Under the pieces are notes generated by a model, which was not told the DNA's origin, made no database searches, and was given only the letters and a program-made list of their open reading frames with translations. The position numbers were made by a program, and so were the translations under genes. Shown in pieces: positions 35,354 through 43,810 of a DNA stretch of 64,000 nucleotides. The DNA comes from Streptomyces sp. CB02261. Lineage in GTDB: Bacteria > Actinomycetota > Actinomycetes > Streptomycetales > Streptomycetaceae. The stretch lies in assembly GCF_001905665.1 (NCBI RefSeq), contig NZ_LIVX01000005.1, positions 520,134 through 584,133 on the forward strand, given 5' to 3'. Every line of letters starts with the position of its first letter. Position 1 is the first letter of the stretch.

Positions 35354-36290
35354 TTACGCGTTCTTAATGCCGCCTGCGCGCGTCCGTGAACTCGGCCACG
35401 AGGGCGCCGAGTCGCTCGGGGGACTCCTCCGGCAGGAGATGCCCGGTGCCGTCGAGACGCGCAGACGGGTGCCGAGCCGTTGCTCGGCTGCGGGTCCCAG
35501 GCGGGCCGGGGGCAGGAAGACGTCGTGTGATCCCGTCACCACCATGTTCGGCACGCTCCTGGCGCGCGCCAGGGCGGTCGACGGCAAGGGCGCGGGAGCG
35601 AGGCTGCTGCGGCAGGAACTGCCCACCAGCGCCATCCACCGGCTGAGCTCGTCCGATACCGACGCACCGGGCGACGACTGTGCCGCACGAGCCGCTCGGC
35701 CCGCGGTACGGAGGGGCGGAGCAACCGGCATCGTCGCGCCCAGCAGGGAGGCGCCGACCCGCAGTCGTACCAGCCCGGCCGTCGACACGAGCAGACGGCC
35801 GGAGATCAGGTCGGAGCCGGAGGCGAGGGCGATCGCGCCACCGAGCGAATGCCCCACGACCACGGCCGGTTCGGACGTCACCTGCGGCAGGATGTCGGTG
35901 AGCCACCGCCCGTACCGGTCCGTGCGGTGGCGGCGCGGGCGTTCACCGGCGCTGAGGCCGGGCTGGCCCGGGACGTCGAGGACGATCAGCGGGCCGCTCC
36001 GCGACAGCGCTTCCGCGAAGCCCAGGGACACGGCCGCGTTCACGTTCGTCCCGGGTATCAGCACGATCGCCCCCCGCGCCGGCTCCGGGCCGGGCCCGGT
36101 CCGGACCACGCTCGTCAGGCCGGCGGACGTCTCGACCTGCCATCGGTCGTGATGGACCGGCCAGGCGGCCAGGCGCGCCTCGCGCCAGTTCCGTACCCGT
36201 TCCCGTGCGACCTGGCTGCGGTAGGTCGACGACGGCGTGGTCGCATCGTAGGCACCCTGCCGCCCGGGCAGCAGAGGCGCGGGTAGGGTG
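35354..36290 (-). pseudogene. alpha/beta hydrolase with C-terminal frameshift
   Basis: Reads GAIVLIPGTNVNAAVSLGFA, VLDVPGQPGLSAGE, nucleophile elbow VVGHSLGGAIALASG (GHSLG), and VPNMVVTGSHDVFLPPARLG. Near 35455-35460 one base appears missing: restoring a C gives LDGTGHLLPEESPERLGALV and AEFTDARRRH, the expected C-terminus with the catalytic His. Coding-quality sequence also extends upstream of GTG 36109 (VARERVRNWREARLAAWPVH) to about 36290 but has no start codon. So it is a recent pseudogene or affected by sequencing error. Substrate unknown. Confidence 0.6.
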
Positions 36291-36367
36291 GCGGCCGTTC
36301 TTGGCGTGTCGCTGACGCGTCACCGGCACAAGACGTGTCGTATCCACAGGAGAGAGGGCGTCGAACC

Positions 36368-37741
36368 GTGGCCACCGTCGCAGGGCACCGTGCGCGCTCG
36401 TTCTTCTCGGCGCATCCGGCCCGCACCGTGGTCCTCGCCTTCGCCGGCGTCGTGGTGATCGGCACCGTCCTGTTGATGCTGCCGCTCGCCACCGAGGACG
36501 GTGGCACCCCCGGCGTCCTGACCGCGCTGTTTACCTCGACCTCCGCCGTCTGTGTGACGGGTCTCGCGGTCGTGGACACGGGCACGTACTGGAGCGGCTT
36601 CGGTGAGGGCGTCATCCTGGCCCTGATCCAGGTCGGCGGCTTCGGCATCATGGCCATGGCCTCACTCCTCGCCCTGCTGGTCTCGGGCCGGCTGCGGCTG
36701 CGGATGCAGCTGACGGCGCAGGCCGAGACGAAGAGCCTGGCCATCGGGGACGTGCGCCGCGTCCTGCTCGGCGTCGCCGGCACCACACTGATGGTCGAGC
36801 TGGCCGTGGCCGCCTGCCTGGCGCTGCGGTTCCGCTTCGGATACGGAAACGGGATCGGAGAAGCGGCCTATCTCGGCTTCTTCCACTCGGTGTCCGCGTT
36901 CAACAACGCCGGCTTCGGCCTCCACGCGGACAGCCTCACCCGCTACGCCCAGGACCCGTGGGTCACCCTGCCGATCGCCGTCGCCGTCATCCTGGGCGGC
37001 ATCGGCTTCCCGGTCCTGCTCGAGATGCTGCGCCACCGCAACCGCGCCCGCACCACCGGGCGGAAGAACTGGACCCTGCACACCAGGCTCACCGTCATCA
37101 CCACCGTGGTGCTGCTGCTCGTCGGCACGGTACTCACAGGGCTGCTGGAGTGGACCAACCCGAACACGCTCGGTGCGCATGACATCTGGGGCAAGTTCCT
37201 CAACAGCTTCTTCCACTCGGCGATGAGCCGCACCGCGGGCTTCAACTCCCTCGACATCGGAGCCATGAACGCCTCCACCCTCCTGCTGACGTGCATGCTC
37301 ATGTTCATCGGCGGTGGCAGCGCGGGCACCGCGGGCGGCATCAAGGTCACCACCTTCGCCGTCCTGGCCGCCGCGATCCTCGCCGAAGTGCGGGGCGAGC
37401 CGAACTCCGTCGTCCTGGGACGCCGCCTCGCCCCGCACGTGCTGCGTCAGGCCCTGACGGTGGCGCTCCTCGGCGTGGGGCTGGTCATGAGCGCCACCCT
37501 CGCCCTGCTCTCGGTGAGCAAGGCGTCCTTCGAGGCGGTGCTGTTCGAGGCCGTGTCCGCGTTCGCGACGGTGGGTCTGTCCACCGGCATCACCGCCGAC
37601 CTGCCCGCCGTCGGGCAGCTCATCCTCGTCGTCCTGATGTTCATCGGACGCATCGGCCCCATCACCCTGGTCTCCGCGCTCGCGCTGCGTGAACGCACGC
37701 GACGCTACGAACTACCCGAGGAGCGACCCGTCATTGGCTAA
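36368..37741 (+). CDS. TrkH/KtrB-type potassium uptake channel subunit
   Basis: The 457-residue membrane protein has four MPM-type pore repeats. Visible pore regions are FTSTSAVCVTGLAVVDTGTY, FFHSVSAFNNAGFGLHADSL, FFHSAMSRTAGFNSLDIGAM and a fourth reading FEAVSAFATVGLSTGI. GGSAGTAGGIKVTTFAVL is the usual TrkH/KtrB motif. It passes potassium (often with sodium) inward, gated by a TrkA/KtrA ring. GTG 36368 has AGGAGAGAGGG nine bases upstream. It overlaps its regulator by eight bases. Confidence 0.95.
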   Translation: MATVAGHRARSFFSAHPARTVVLAFAGVVVIGTVLLMLPLATEDGGTPGVLTALFTSTSAVCVTGLAVVDTGTYWSGFGEGVILALIQVGGFGIMAMASLLALLVSGRLRLRMQLTAQAETKSLAIGDVRRVLLGVAGTTLMVELAVAACLALRFRFGYGNGIGEAAYLGFFHSVSAFNNAGFGLHADSLTRYAQDPWVTLPIAVAVILGGIGFPVLLEMLRHRNRARTTGRKNWTLHTRLTVITTVVLLLVGTVLTGLLEWTNPNTLGAHDIWGKFLNSFFHSAMSRTAGFNSLDIGAMNASTLLLTCMLMFIGGGSAGTAGGIKVTTFAVLAAAILAEVRGEPNSVVLGRRLAPHVLRQALTVALLGVGLVMSATLALLSVSKASFEAVLFEAVSAFATVGLSTGITADLPAVGQLILVVLMFIGRIGPITLVSALALRERTRRYELPEERPVIG

Positions 37742-38453
37742 CCACCTCCACAGTCTGCGCAAGCGGCGCGGCAAGCGGCTCACCGAGCAGCACCGGCCCG
37801 TCGGCGACCAGCGTGTCGCCGTCATCGGCCTCGGGCGCTTCGGCAGTTCGCTGGCCAACGAGCTGATGCGCCGGGGCTGGGACGTCCTGGGCATCGACAC
37901 CGACGCCCGCCTCGTTCAGAAGTACAGCGACAGCCTCACCCACGCCGCCGTCGCCGACTCCACCGACCCCGAAGTCCTGAACCAGCTCGGCGTCCACGAC
38001 TTCTCCAGCGCCGTCGTGGGCATCGGCAGCGACATCGAGGCGAGCATCCTCGTCAGCTCCAACCTCCTCGAAGCCGGCGTCCCCAACATCTGGGCCAAGG
38101 CGATCAGCCGCCAGCACGGCAAGATCCTCGAACGCCTCGGCGTGCACCACGTCGTGCTTCCCGAGCACGAGATGGGCGAACGCGTCGCCCACCTCGTCAC
38201 CGGCCGCATGCTCGACTTCATCGAGTTCGACGACGACTACGCCCTCGTCAAGACCGTCGCCCCCAAGGCCGCCACCGGACAGCCCCTCGGCCGGTCCAGG
38301 GTGCGCAGCGAGTACGGCGTCACCGTCGTCGGCATCAAGCGCCCCGGCGAGGACTTCACCCACGCCACCGCCGACACGGTCGTCGAGGAGGGCGACATCA
38401 TCGTCGTCACCGGCAAGACGGGTGCCGTGGAGACCTTCACCGACCTGACCTGA
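37734..38453 (+). CDS. TrkA/KtrA-type potassium channel regulatory subunit
   Basis: The 239-residue cytosolic protein has an N-terminal RCK (TrkA-N) domain with AVIGLGRFGSSLANELMRRG (GxGxxG), GIDTD and ADSTDPEVLNQLG. A C-terminal TrkA-C domain covers about 150-235 (RVRSEYGVTVVGIKRPGEDF, EEGDIIVVTGKTGAVE). The family forms an octameric ring that binds NAD(H)/ATP/ADP, and often c-di-AMP, to gate the channel. The start is TTG 37734 with GAGGAG ten bases upstream, inside the trkH 3' end, so translation is coupled. Confidence 0.93.
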   Translation: MANHLHSLRKRRGKRLTEQHRPVGDQRVAVIGLGRFGSSLANELMRRGWDVLGIDTDARLVQKYSDSLTHAAVADSTDPEVLNQLGVHDFSSAVVGIGSDIEASILVSSNLLEAGVPNIWAKAISRQHGKILERLGVHHVVLPEHEMGERVAHLVTGRMLDFIEFDDDYALVKTVAPKAATGQPLGRSRVRSEYGVTVVGIKRPGEDFTHATADTVVEEGDIIVVTGKTGAVETFTDLT

Positions 38454-38469
38454 CCACTAGGATCAACCC

Positions 38470-38522
38470 ATAGGTGAGCCGGGAAGCCTGGTCGGCACAG
38501 ACTTCCGCCTGCCCTTGGAGCC
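38470..38522 (+). promoter_or_regulatory. candidate riboswitch, copy C (upstream of two small membrane genes)
   Basis: GCCGGGAAGCCTGGTCGGC (38478-38496) differs at a single C/T position from the cores upstream of the ABC exporter and nhaA, and GGTG precedes it as in the others. The second block here is CCGCCTGCCC rather than the longer form. The element lies between the trkA stop and ATG 38529, with TTGGAG near its 3' end as a possible sequestered ribosome binding site. Confidence 0.6.
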
Positions 38523-38528
38523 CCGGCC

Positions 38529-38825
38529 ATGCCCCTCACTCTTGTCGTGCTCGCCCTATGGGCGATCGCCTTCCTCACGTTCAACACCGTCGTCAGCGTC
38601 CGGGTCTGGCGGATCAGTACGCTGCCGCGCCGGCGACGGGCCCTTCCCGGGCTACTGCTGTGCGCCGGTCTCGCGGCCAGTCTCAGCCGGGCCACCGGAG
38701 CCACCGCCATCGCCGAGACGCTCGCCTTCCCCCTCTTCGTGGCCACGGCGGCGATCGGCCTGTTCGAGCTACGCCGCCACCGGGTGCGTTCCTCCCGCCC
38801 CGATGATTCGGGCGCTCTGACGTGA
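38529..38825 (+). CDS. small membrane protein 1 of riboswitch-linked pair
   Basis: The 98-residue hydrophobic protein has about three helices: TLVVLALWAIAFLTFNTVVS, LPGLLLCAGLAASLSRATGA and AETLAFPLFVATAAIGLFEL. A basic loop (RVWRISTLPRRRR) lies after the first. No known family. The gene directly follows the third copy of the riboswitch-like core and overlaps the next small membrane gene by four bases (GTGA), so the two are co-translated. I infer a two-component small transporter or exporter subunit pair; this is not established. Confidence 0.7.
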   Translation: MPLTLVVLALWAIAFLTFNTVVSVRVWRISTLPRRRRALPGLLLCAGLAASLSRATGATAIAETLAFPLFVATAAIGLFELRRHRVRSSRPDDSGALT

Positions 38826-39133
38826 GTACCTGGGCGAGCTGGACACTGCTGATCGGCGGCGCGGCGCTGCTCCTGGTGCCAAGCACCGCCGTTCTCCTGG
38901 GCTGGAGGCCGGGCCGCCTCGCCCGGACAGGCGCGCCCACCCGCCTGCTGGGTGCCGCGGGCGTCACGCTGTACGCGGCCGTGCTGACCGACGAGGTGGC
39001 ACGCCTGGCCGGGGCGACAGGCGGCGTACTGAGGGCATGCGCCTACAGCGCCCTGGGAATGATCGGGTGCTCGATCGTCCTCGTGATCCTGTACGACGTT
39101 CTGGCGGGGCGATCCCGGTCGGGGCGTCGATGA
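38822..39133 (+). CDS. small membrane protein 2 of riboswitch-linked pair
   Basis: The 103-residue hydrophobic protein has about three helices: WTLLIGGAALLLVPSTAVLL, LLGAAGVTLYAAVLTDEVA and SALGMIGCSIVLVILYDVLA. It is terminated by a basic tail. GTG overlaps the stop of the first gene. Similar size and helix count to its partner suggest they assemble together, as paired SMR proteins or small Mrp subunits do, although neither matches those families by eye. Confidence 0.7.
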   Translation: MSTWASWTLLIGGAALLLVPSTAVLLGWRPGRLARTGAPTRLLGAAGVTLYAAVLTDEVARLAGATGGVLRACAYSALGMIGCSIVLVILYDVLAGRSRSGRR

Positions 39134-39179
39134 CCAGGCGTGCGGCACTGCCTGAGGAACCCGGCGCAGACGCGTGATC

Positions 39180-39359
39180 TCATCGCTGTGCCCGGACCGA
39201 GACGGCCACGGCGGCAGCGAACGCGAGCGCCAGCGACCCGACACCGAACAGAGGCGTCTGCAGCTGTGGGACGAAGTACATGAAAGCTCCGGCGGCTGTC
39301 AGTACGGACCCGCTCGCCAGCAGTGGGACGGACGGTCCGGTTCCAGCGGTCCATGGCAT
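39180..39359 (-). CDS. 59-residue membrane protein (hypothetical)
   Basis: The short frame begins MPWTAGTGPSVPLLASG and carries two helices: SVLTAAGAFMYFVPQLQ and FGVGSLALAFAAAVAVSVRA. Its composition is clearly protein-like and the two-helix hairpin is regular. It is convergent with the riboswitch-linked pair, 46 bases from its end. No ribosome binding site is obvious upstream of the ATG. Confidence 0.45.
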   Translation of the reverse strand: MPWTAGTGPSVPLLASGSVLTAAGAFMYFVPQLQTPLFGVGSLALAFAAAVAVSVRAQR

Positions 39360-39443
39360 TTGACGGCCCCCTCAGATCGACAACGAGCATACGAGCCCCG
39401 CCCTGTGCGCGCGGGGAACCGCGTGACGTCCCACCTCTTCGGG

Positions 39444-39755
39444 CTATGGAGGACCGTGGCCGTCGGGCGCCGAACGAGCGGAGAGCGCTGTCGGCCCTCC
39501 GTCGCTGCCCTCGGGCGGGGCGGACCGATCGCTCGGTATGACGGGGAGGATCAGCGCCAGCAGGGCGATGACGGCGAGTACGGCTGCTGCCACGACGCGG
39601 CGGCTACGGCCTGGGCTGGGGCGATCGCGGGTGATGCCGGCGCTCGGGGAACTGTGCGTTCAGCGAGTCGATCAGGGAGGCCAGGCGGGATCGTCGTGAG
39701 TGAGACTGCGCTCGATTTCGCCGAGGATCCGTGGGGCATCGGTGGAGTGACTCAT
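39444..39755 (-). pseudogene. DUF3040 membrane protein, two frameshifts
   Basis: From ATG 39755: MSHSTDAPRILGEIERSLTH then DDP. After one shift LASLIDSLNAQFPE; after a second GITRDRPSPGRSRRVVAAAV and LAVIALLALILPVIPSDRS. This is the DUF3040 order, an N-terminal EIExxLxxDDP helix and one membrane helix after a basic run. Two independent shifts argue for real decay. Confidence 0.55.
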
Positions 39756-39828
39756 GGTGACCGCCTAGGGGCGAAGACGGTGGACAGACGGTCCTTCCAC
39801 CCCCCAGTTTGCCCGACCAGCCCCGTGA

Positions 39829-40890
39829 TCACAGGGGCTGGTCGGGCCAGTTCAGGAGGCGGGCGCCGACGACAGCGGTCTGGAGGGTGTAGCGCTGGAC
39901 CGGGTCGCCGGGGTCGGCTCCGGTGAGGCGGTGGATGCGCTCAAGCCGGTAGGTCATCGCCCGCACGCTGAGGCTGAGGCGACGGGCCGCCTGGGCGGTG
40001 ACGCAGCCGGTGTCGAAGTACGCGGCAAGAGTGTCCAGAAGTGGCTTCGCGCCGCCACGAGCCTCCCTGAGCGGTCCGAGCACCGTGCTGACGAGATCTG
40101 CCATGGCCTGTCGGTCGCGTGTCAGAACGGGGTAGACGAGGAGGTCGGCGGCGTACAGGACCGGCTCGTCCAAGCCCATGCGGTCGGCCAGGTCGAGGGC
40201 GTTGAGGGCCTCCTCGTAGGAGTGGACGACGCCGCCAGCACCCGGGTGCGCGCGGCCGACGGCCACCTGGCCGCCGTCGGTGGCGGCGTACGCCTGCTTG
40301 GCGAAGTGGGCGAGCACGTCGGGCTGGTCGGCAGGGGCGACGCAGATCAGCCTGCCGTCCTTGGTGGTGAGCAGGATGCGGCGGTTGCCGAAGCGGGTGG
40401 CGAGGGAGGCTTCGACGGTACGGGTGACCTCGTAGCCGTCGCTGTACGGCTCCCGCCCCTGGGCGACGGCCACGGCGTGCGCGTGGGACAGCAGCAGCCC
40501 GAAACGTTCGGCACGTTCCGCCAGTCTGCCCAGATCGCTCCGGCCGTAGAGCAGGTCGTCGATGAACTCGCGCCGTGCGGCCTCCTCCTGCCGCACTGCC
40601 AGGCGCTGGGCGCGTTCGTGGCCCTCGGCGAACGCGTCGACGGCCTGTCCGACGGCGCTCAGGAGGTGGTCGGCGGCGGCCCTCGGAAGCCCGGGCCGCA
40701 CCCGTTCGGCGGCGGAGAGATGCGCCCGGACGAGAGCCCGCAGCCCAAGACCGGCCTCCGCCGCCCGCTCCCCGCGAGAGCGCAGGGCGTCGCGTTCCTC
40801 GCGAGACAGGCCGCGGCCGGTCGCGCAGACGTCCGTCAGGATCGCTGCGTACCCGTCCAGGTACTCCTCACTCGGTTCCCTCTCCGTCAC
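39829..40890 (-). CDS. PucR/CdaR-family transcriptional regulator
   Basis: The 353-residue protein has an RsbRD-like helical N-terminus (about 10-120: ALVRAHLSAAERVRPGLP, AFAEGHERAQRLAVRQEEAA). A GGDEF-like central domain covers about 150-270 (GQVAVGRAHPGAGGVVHSYE) and a C-terminal PucR HTH about 300-350 (YFDTGCVTAQAARRLSLSVR, AMTYRLERIHRLTG). GTG 40890 has GGGAGGGG upstream. It is divergent from the YqiJ-flotillin-ATPase cluster (228-base gap) and is its best candidate regulator by position. Confidence 0.88.
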   Translation of the reverse strand: MTEREPSEEYLDGYAAILTDVCATGRGLSREERDALRSRGERAAEAGLGLRALVRAHLSAAERVRPGLPRAAADHLLSAVGQAVDAFAEGHERAQRLAVRQEEAARREFIDDLLYGRSDLGRLAERAERFGLLLSHAHAVAVAQGREPYSDGYEVTRTVEASLATRFGNRRILLTTKDGRLICVAPADQPDVLAHFAKQAYAATDGGQVAVGRAHPGAGGVVHSYEEALNALDLADRMGLDEPVLYAADLLVYPVLTRDRQAMADLVSTVLGPLREARGGAKPLLDTLAAYFDTGCVTAQAARRLSLSVRAMTYRLERIHRLTGADPGDPVQRYTLQTAVVGARLLNWPDQPL

Positions 40891-41117
40891 GGCCCCTCCC
40901 GGCTTCCTGACGCGTCTCTGACGAGTTCTTGACGCGAAGGGACCAAGCCTGGCACGTCCCCCGGGAGGGCTCGCCACCGGCATCAGGGAGACGTCAAAGA
41001 CTTCCGGGTTACGGCAATGCGAAGGAAGGTGACTCTGCTTCAGGATGGCTGTCGGAAGGGCATGGGCCTTGGTCTGATGCCGGAGGACGGAAGCCGCGAC
41101 ACGTCAGGGGGAGAGCC

Positions 41118-41498
41118 ATGGGGGAGTTCCTGAACGCCGCCGTCGGCTTCCCCTCGTTGTCGTTCAGTGCGGCCGTGGTCGCCGTGGCGGTGTTCTGGCT
41201 GCTGGTGGTGTGCGGTGCCGTGGAGCGCGACGGCTTCGACGGCGACGTGGATTCCGAAGCGCTGCGTCTCGGCCGGGTGCCCGTCGCGGTGGCGGCCTCC
41301 CTGTTCATCGTGGGCGGCTGGATCCTGAGCGTCACCGGCTCCGTGCTCCTCGGCCTCGCCGATGTGCCCCGACCCTTCTCTGCTCTCCTCTCGCTCGCCT
41401 TGCTGGTGCTCGCTCCCGTCGCCTCGTGGTGGGTGACCCGGCGCCTCGTGCGGCCGCTGGCGAAGCTCTTTCCCGACGAACCCGGGCCCCTCCGGTAG
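41118..41498 (+). CDS. YqiJ-like membrane protein lacking the OB-fold domain
   Basis: The 126-residue protein has three to four helices: SFSAAVVAVAVFWLLVVCGA, RVPVAVAASLFIVGGWILSV and LLSLALLVLAPVASWWVTRR. The segment AVERDGFDGDVD between helices 1 and 2 resembles the YqiJ/OB-fold membrane family (VxGxxDxD...). It lies directly upstream of a long flotillin in the order yqiJ-yqiK known from enterobacteria. It ends at residue 126, so the C-terminal OB domain of that family is missing. GGGGGAGAG precedes the ATG. Confidence 0.65.
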   Translation: MGEFLNAAVGFPSLSFSAAVVAVAVFWLLVVCGAVERDGFDGDVDSEALRLGRVPVAVAASLFIVGGWILSVTGSVLLGLADVPRPFSALLSLALLVLAPVASWWVTRRLVRPLAKLFPDEPGPLR

Positions 41499-41688
41499 GA
41501 CTCCGCGGACCCGGCGGAGTCTCCCGAACGGGACCGGACCGCCGCCGCCGGGCGGCACCATCTCCCCGCGCCCGCACGGCGACGCAGGTAACAGTTCCTC
41601 GGGTAGCACCCGTCATCCGGTGCGCGCCCTCCTGTCCCGCCGCCCGAGCCTGCGGCTTCCCTCTTCCTTCATCGACACGGGGTTCCTC

Positions 41689-43713
41689 ATGGATGCCATC
41701 ACCTCGGGCATCGGCGTGCTCGTCGCCGTTGTCCTGTTCATCGTCGTCGCCTCGCTCCTCGTGGTCAGCCGGCTGTTCCGCAAGGTGGAGCAGGGCAAGG
41801 CGCTGATCGTCTCGAAGATGCGGAAGGTCGACGTCACCTTCACCGGGCAGGTCGTCCTGCCCGTCCTGCACAAGGCCGAGGTCATGGACATCTCGGTGAA
41901 GACCATCGAGATCTCCCGGACCGGGCGCGACGGTCTGATCTGCCGGGACAACATCCGCGCCGACATCCGGATCTCGTTCTTCGTCCGCGTCAACAAGACC
42001 GTGGAGGACGTCATCAAGGTCGCCCAGGCCATCGGAACGGCACGCGCCAGCGACAAGGAGACGCTGCAGGAGCTGTTCAACGCCAAGTTCTCCGAGGCGC
42101 TCAAGACCGTCGGCAAGCAGCTCGACTTCACCGACCTCTACACCAAGCGCGAGGAGCTCCGCTTCCGGATCATCGAGATCATCGGCATCGACCTCAACGG
42201 CTACAGCCTGGAGGACGCGGCCATCGACTACCTGGAGCAGACCCCGCTGTCCCAGCTCGACCCCGGCAACATCCTCGACGCCCAGGGCATCCGCAAGATC
42301 ACCGAACTGACCGCGGTGGAGAACGTCCGGACGAACGAGTTCCGCCAGCACGAGCAGAAGGAGATCACCCGGCAGAACGTCGACGCCCGCGAAGCCATCC
42401 TGGAGCTGGAGCGGCGCCAGGCCGACGCCGAGATCAAGCAGAAGCGCGAGATCGACACCGTCCGGGCCCGGGAGGAGGCCGAGACCGCGAGGGTGGTGGA
42501 GGAGGAGCGGCTGCGGGCCCAGAGCGCCTTCCTGAAGACGGAGGAGCAGCTCGGCATCCAGCGGGAGAACCAGGCCCGCGAGGTGGCGGTGGCGCAGAAG
42601 AACCGCGAGCGGGTCATCGCCGTGGAGAACGAGCGGATCGAGAAGGACCGCCTCCTCGAAGTCATCGCCCGCGACCGGGAGACCGAGCTGACCCGCATCT
42701 CTGCTGAGAAGGAGGTGGAGTCGGAGCGCCGGGACATCGCAGAGGTGATCCGCGAGCGGATCGCGGTGGACCGTACGGTCGCCGAGCAGGAGGAGTCGAT
42801 CAAGCGGCTGCGGACGGTCGAGGAGGCCGAGCGCACCCGGCAGGCCGTCGTCATCGCCGCCGAGGCGGAGGCCCAGGAGAGGCTGGTCAAGGACATCAAG
42901 GCGGCCGAGGCCGCCGAGCAGGCCGCCGTCCACCGGGCCGCCGAACAGCTCACCCTCGCCGAGGCCCGCAACAAGGCCGCCGACATGGACGCCCGCGCCA
43001 AGATCCGCCTCGCCGAGGGCATCCAGGCCGAAGCCGCCGCCGAAGGCCTCGCGGCCGCGCAGGTACGGGAGAAAGAGGCCGACGCCATCCAGAAGACCGG
43101 CCGCGCCGAGGCCGAGGCGACCGAGGCACGCCTGCGTGCGGAGGCCGAGGGGCTGCGGGCCAAGGCGCTCGCGGAGGCCACCGCGATCGGCGAGAAGCTC
43201 AAGTCCGAGGCGGAGGGGCTGAACCAGAAGGCGATCGCCGTCGCCGCGTTCGACGAGGCCTCCCGCACCCACGAGGAGTACCGGCTGCGCCTGGAGGCGG
43301 AGAAGGAGATCCGGCTCGCCGGCCTCGACGTGCAGCGGCAGGTCGCCGAGGCGCAGGCCACCGTGCTCGCCACCGGCCTGGAGAACGCCGACATCAACAT
43401 CGTCGGCGGGGAGTCGGTCTTCCTCGACCGGCTCGTGCAGTCCGTCGCGCTCGGCAAGTCCGTCGACGGCTTCATGGATCACTCGCAGACCGCGCAGGCG
43501 CTGGCCGGCCCGTGGCTTATGGGGGAGGGGTCCTTCACCGAGGACCTCACCCGGGTGCTCGGCTCGCTCTCCAGCGCCGACGTGCAGAACCTCAGCGTCT
43601 CCGCTCTGCTCGCGAAGGTCATGAAGTCCGGCGTGCTCGACGCGCACGCCCCCGGCCCGGCCACCGCCGCCCTGGCCGAGACCGCCGCGCTGAACGGCGC
43701 GGCCACGAACTGA
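41689..43713 (+). CDS. long flotillin (YqiK-like SPFH protein)
   Basis: The 674-residue protein has an N-terminal membrane helix (IGVLVAVVLFIVVASLLVV) and an SPFH domain (about 30-210: VEQGKALIVSKMRKVDVTFT, AAIDYLEQTPLSQLDPGNIL). A very long Glu/Ala/Arg coiled coil (about 215-580) and a C-terminal part (INIVGGESVFLDRLVQSVAL, then VQNLSVSALLAKVM) follow. The length matches YqiK-type flotillins rather than the 476-residue paralogue at 33245. It presumably builds a membrane scaffold. It is immediately followed, 97 bases on, by the giant AAA ATPase. A further in-frame GTG exists at 41620, but 41689 best fits the helix start. Confidence 0.9.
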   Translation: MDAITSGIGVLVAVVLFIVVASLLVVSRLFRKVEQGKALIVSKMRKVDVTFTGQVVLPVLHKAEVMDISVKTIEISRTGRDGLICRDNIRADIRISFFVRVNKTVEDVIKVAQAIGTARASDKETLQELFNAKFSEALKTVGKQLDFTDLYTKREELRFRIIEIIGIDLNGYSLEDAAIDYLEQTPLSQLDPGNILDAQGIRKITELTAVENVRTNEFRQHEQKEITRQNVDAREAILELERRQADAEIKQKREIDTVRAREEAETARVVEEERLRAQSAFLKTEEQLGIQRENQAREVAVAQKNRERVIAVENERIEKDRLLEVIARDRETELTRISAEKEVESERRDIAEVIRERIAVDRTVAEQEESIKRLRTVEEAERTRQAVVIAAEAEAQERLVKDIKAAEAAEQAAVHRAAEQLTLAEARNKAADMDARAKIRLAEGIQAEAAAEGLAAAQVREKEADAIQKTGRAEAEATEARLRAEAEGLRAKALAEATAIGEKLKSEAEGLNQKAIAVAAFDEASRTHEEYRLRLEAEKEIRLAGLDVQRQVAEAQATVLATGLENADINIVGGESVFLDRLVQSVALGKSVDGFMDHSQTAQALAGPWLMGEGSFTEDLTRVLGSLSSADVQNLSVSALLAKVMKSGVLDAHAPGPATAALAETAALNGAATN

Positions 43714-43810
43714 CCGCCCCGGGGGGAGCGGTCATAGCGGGTCCGGTGCCGGCATACGGGGGTTGTCGGCGCCGGACCCGCATCCATCACGGGACAAGGA
43801 GCGGATCGAC

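Noticed and set aside
41332..43647. Leu/Gly/Asp-rich antisense frame opposite the long flotillin
   Set aside because: It is a repetitive shadow of the Ala/Glu coiled coil on the other strand.
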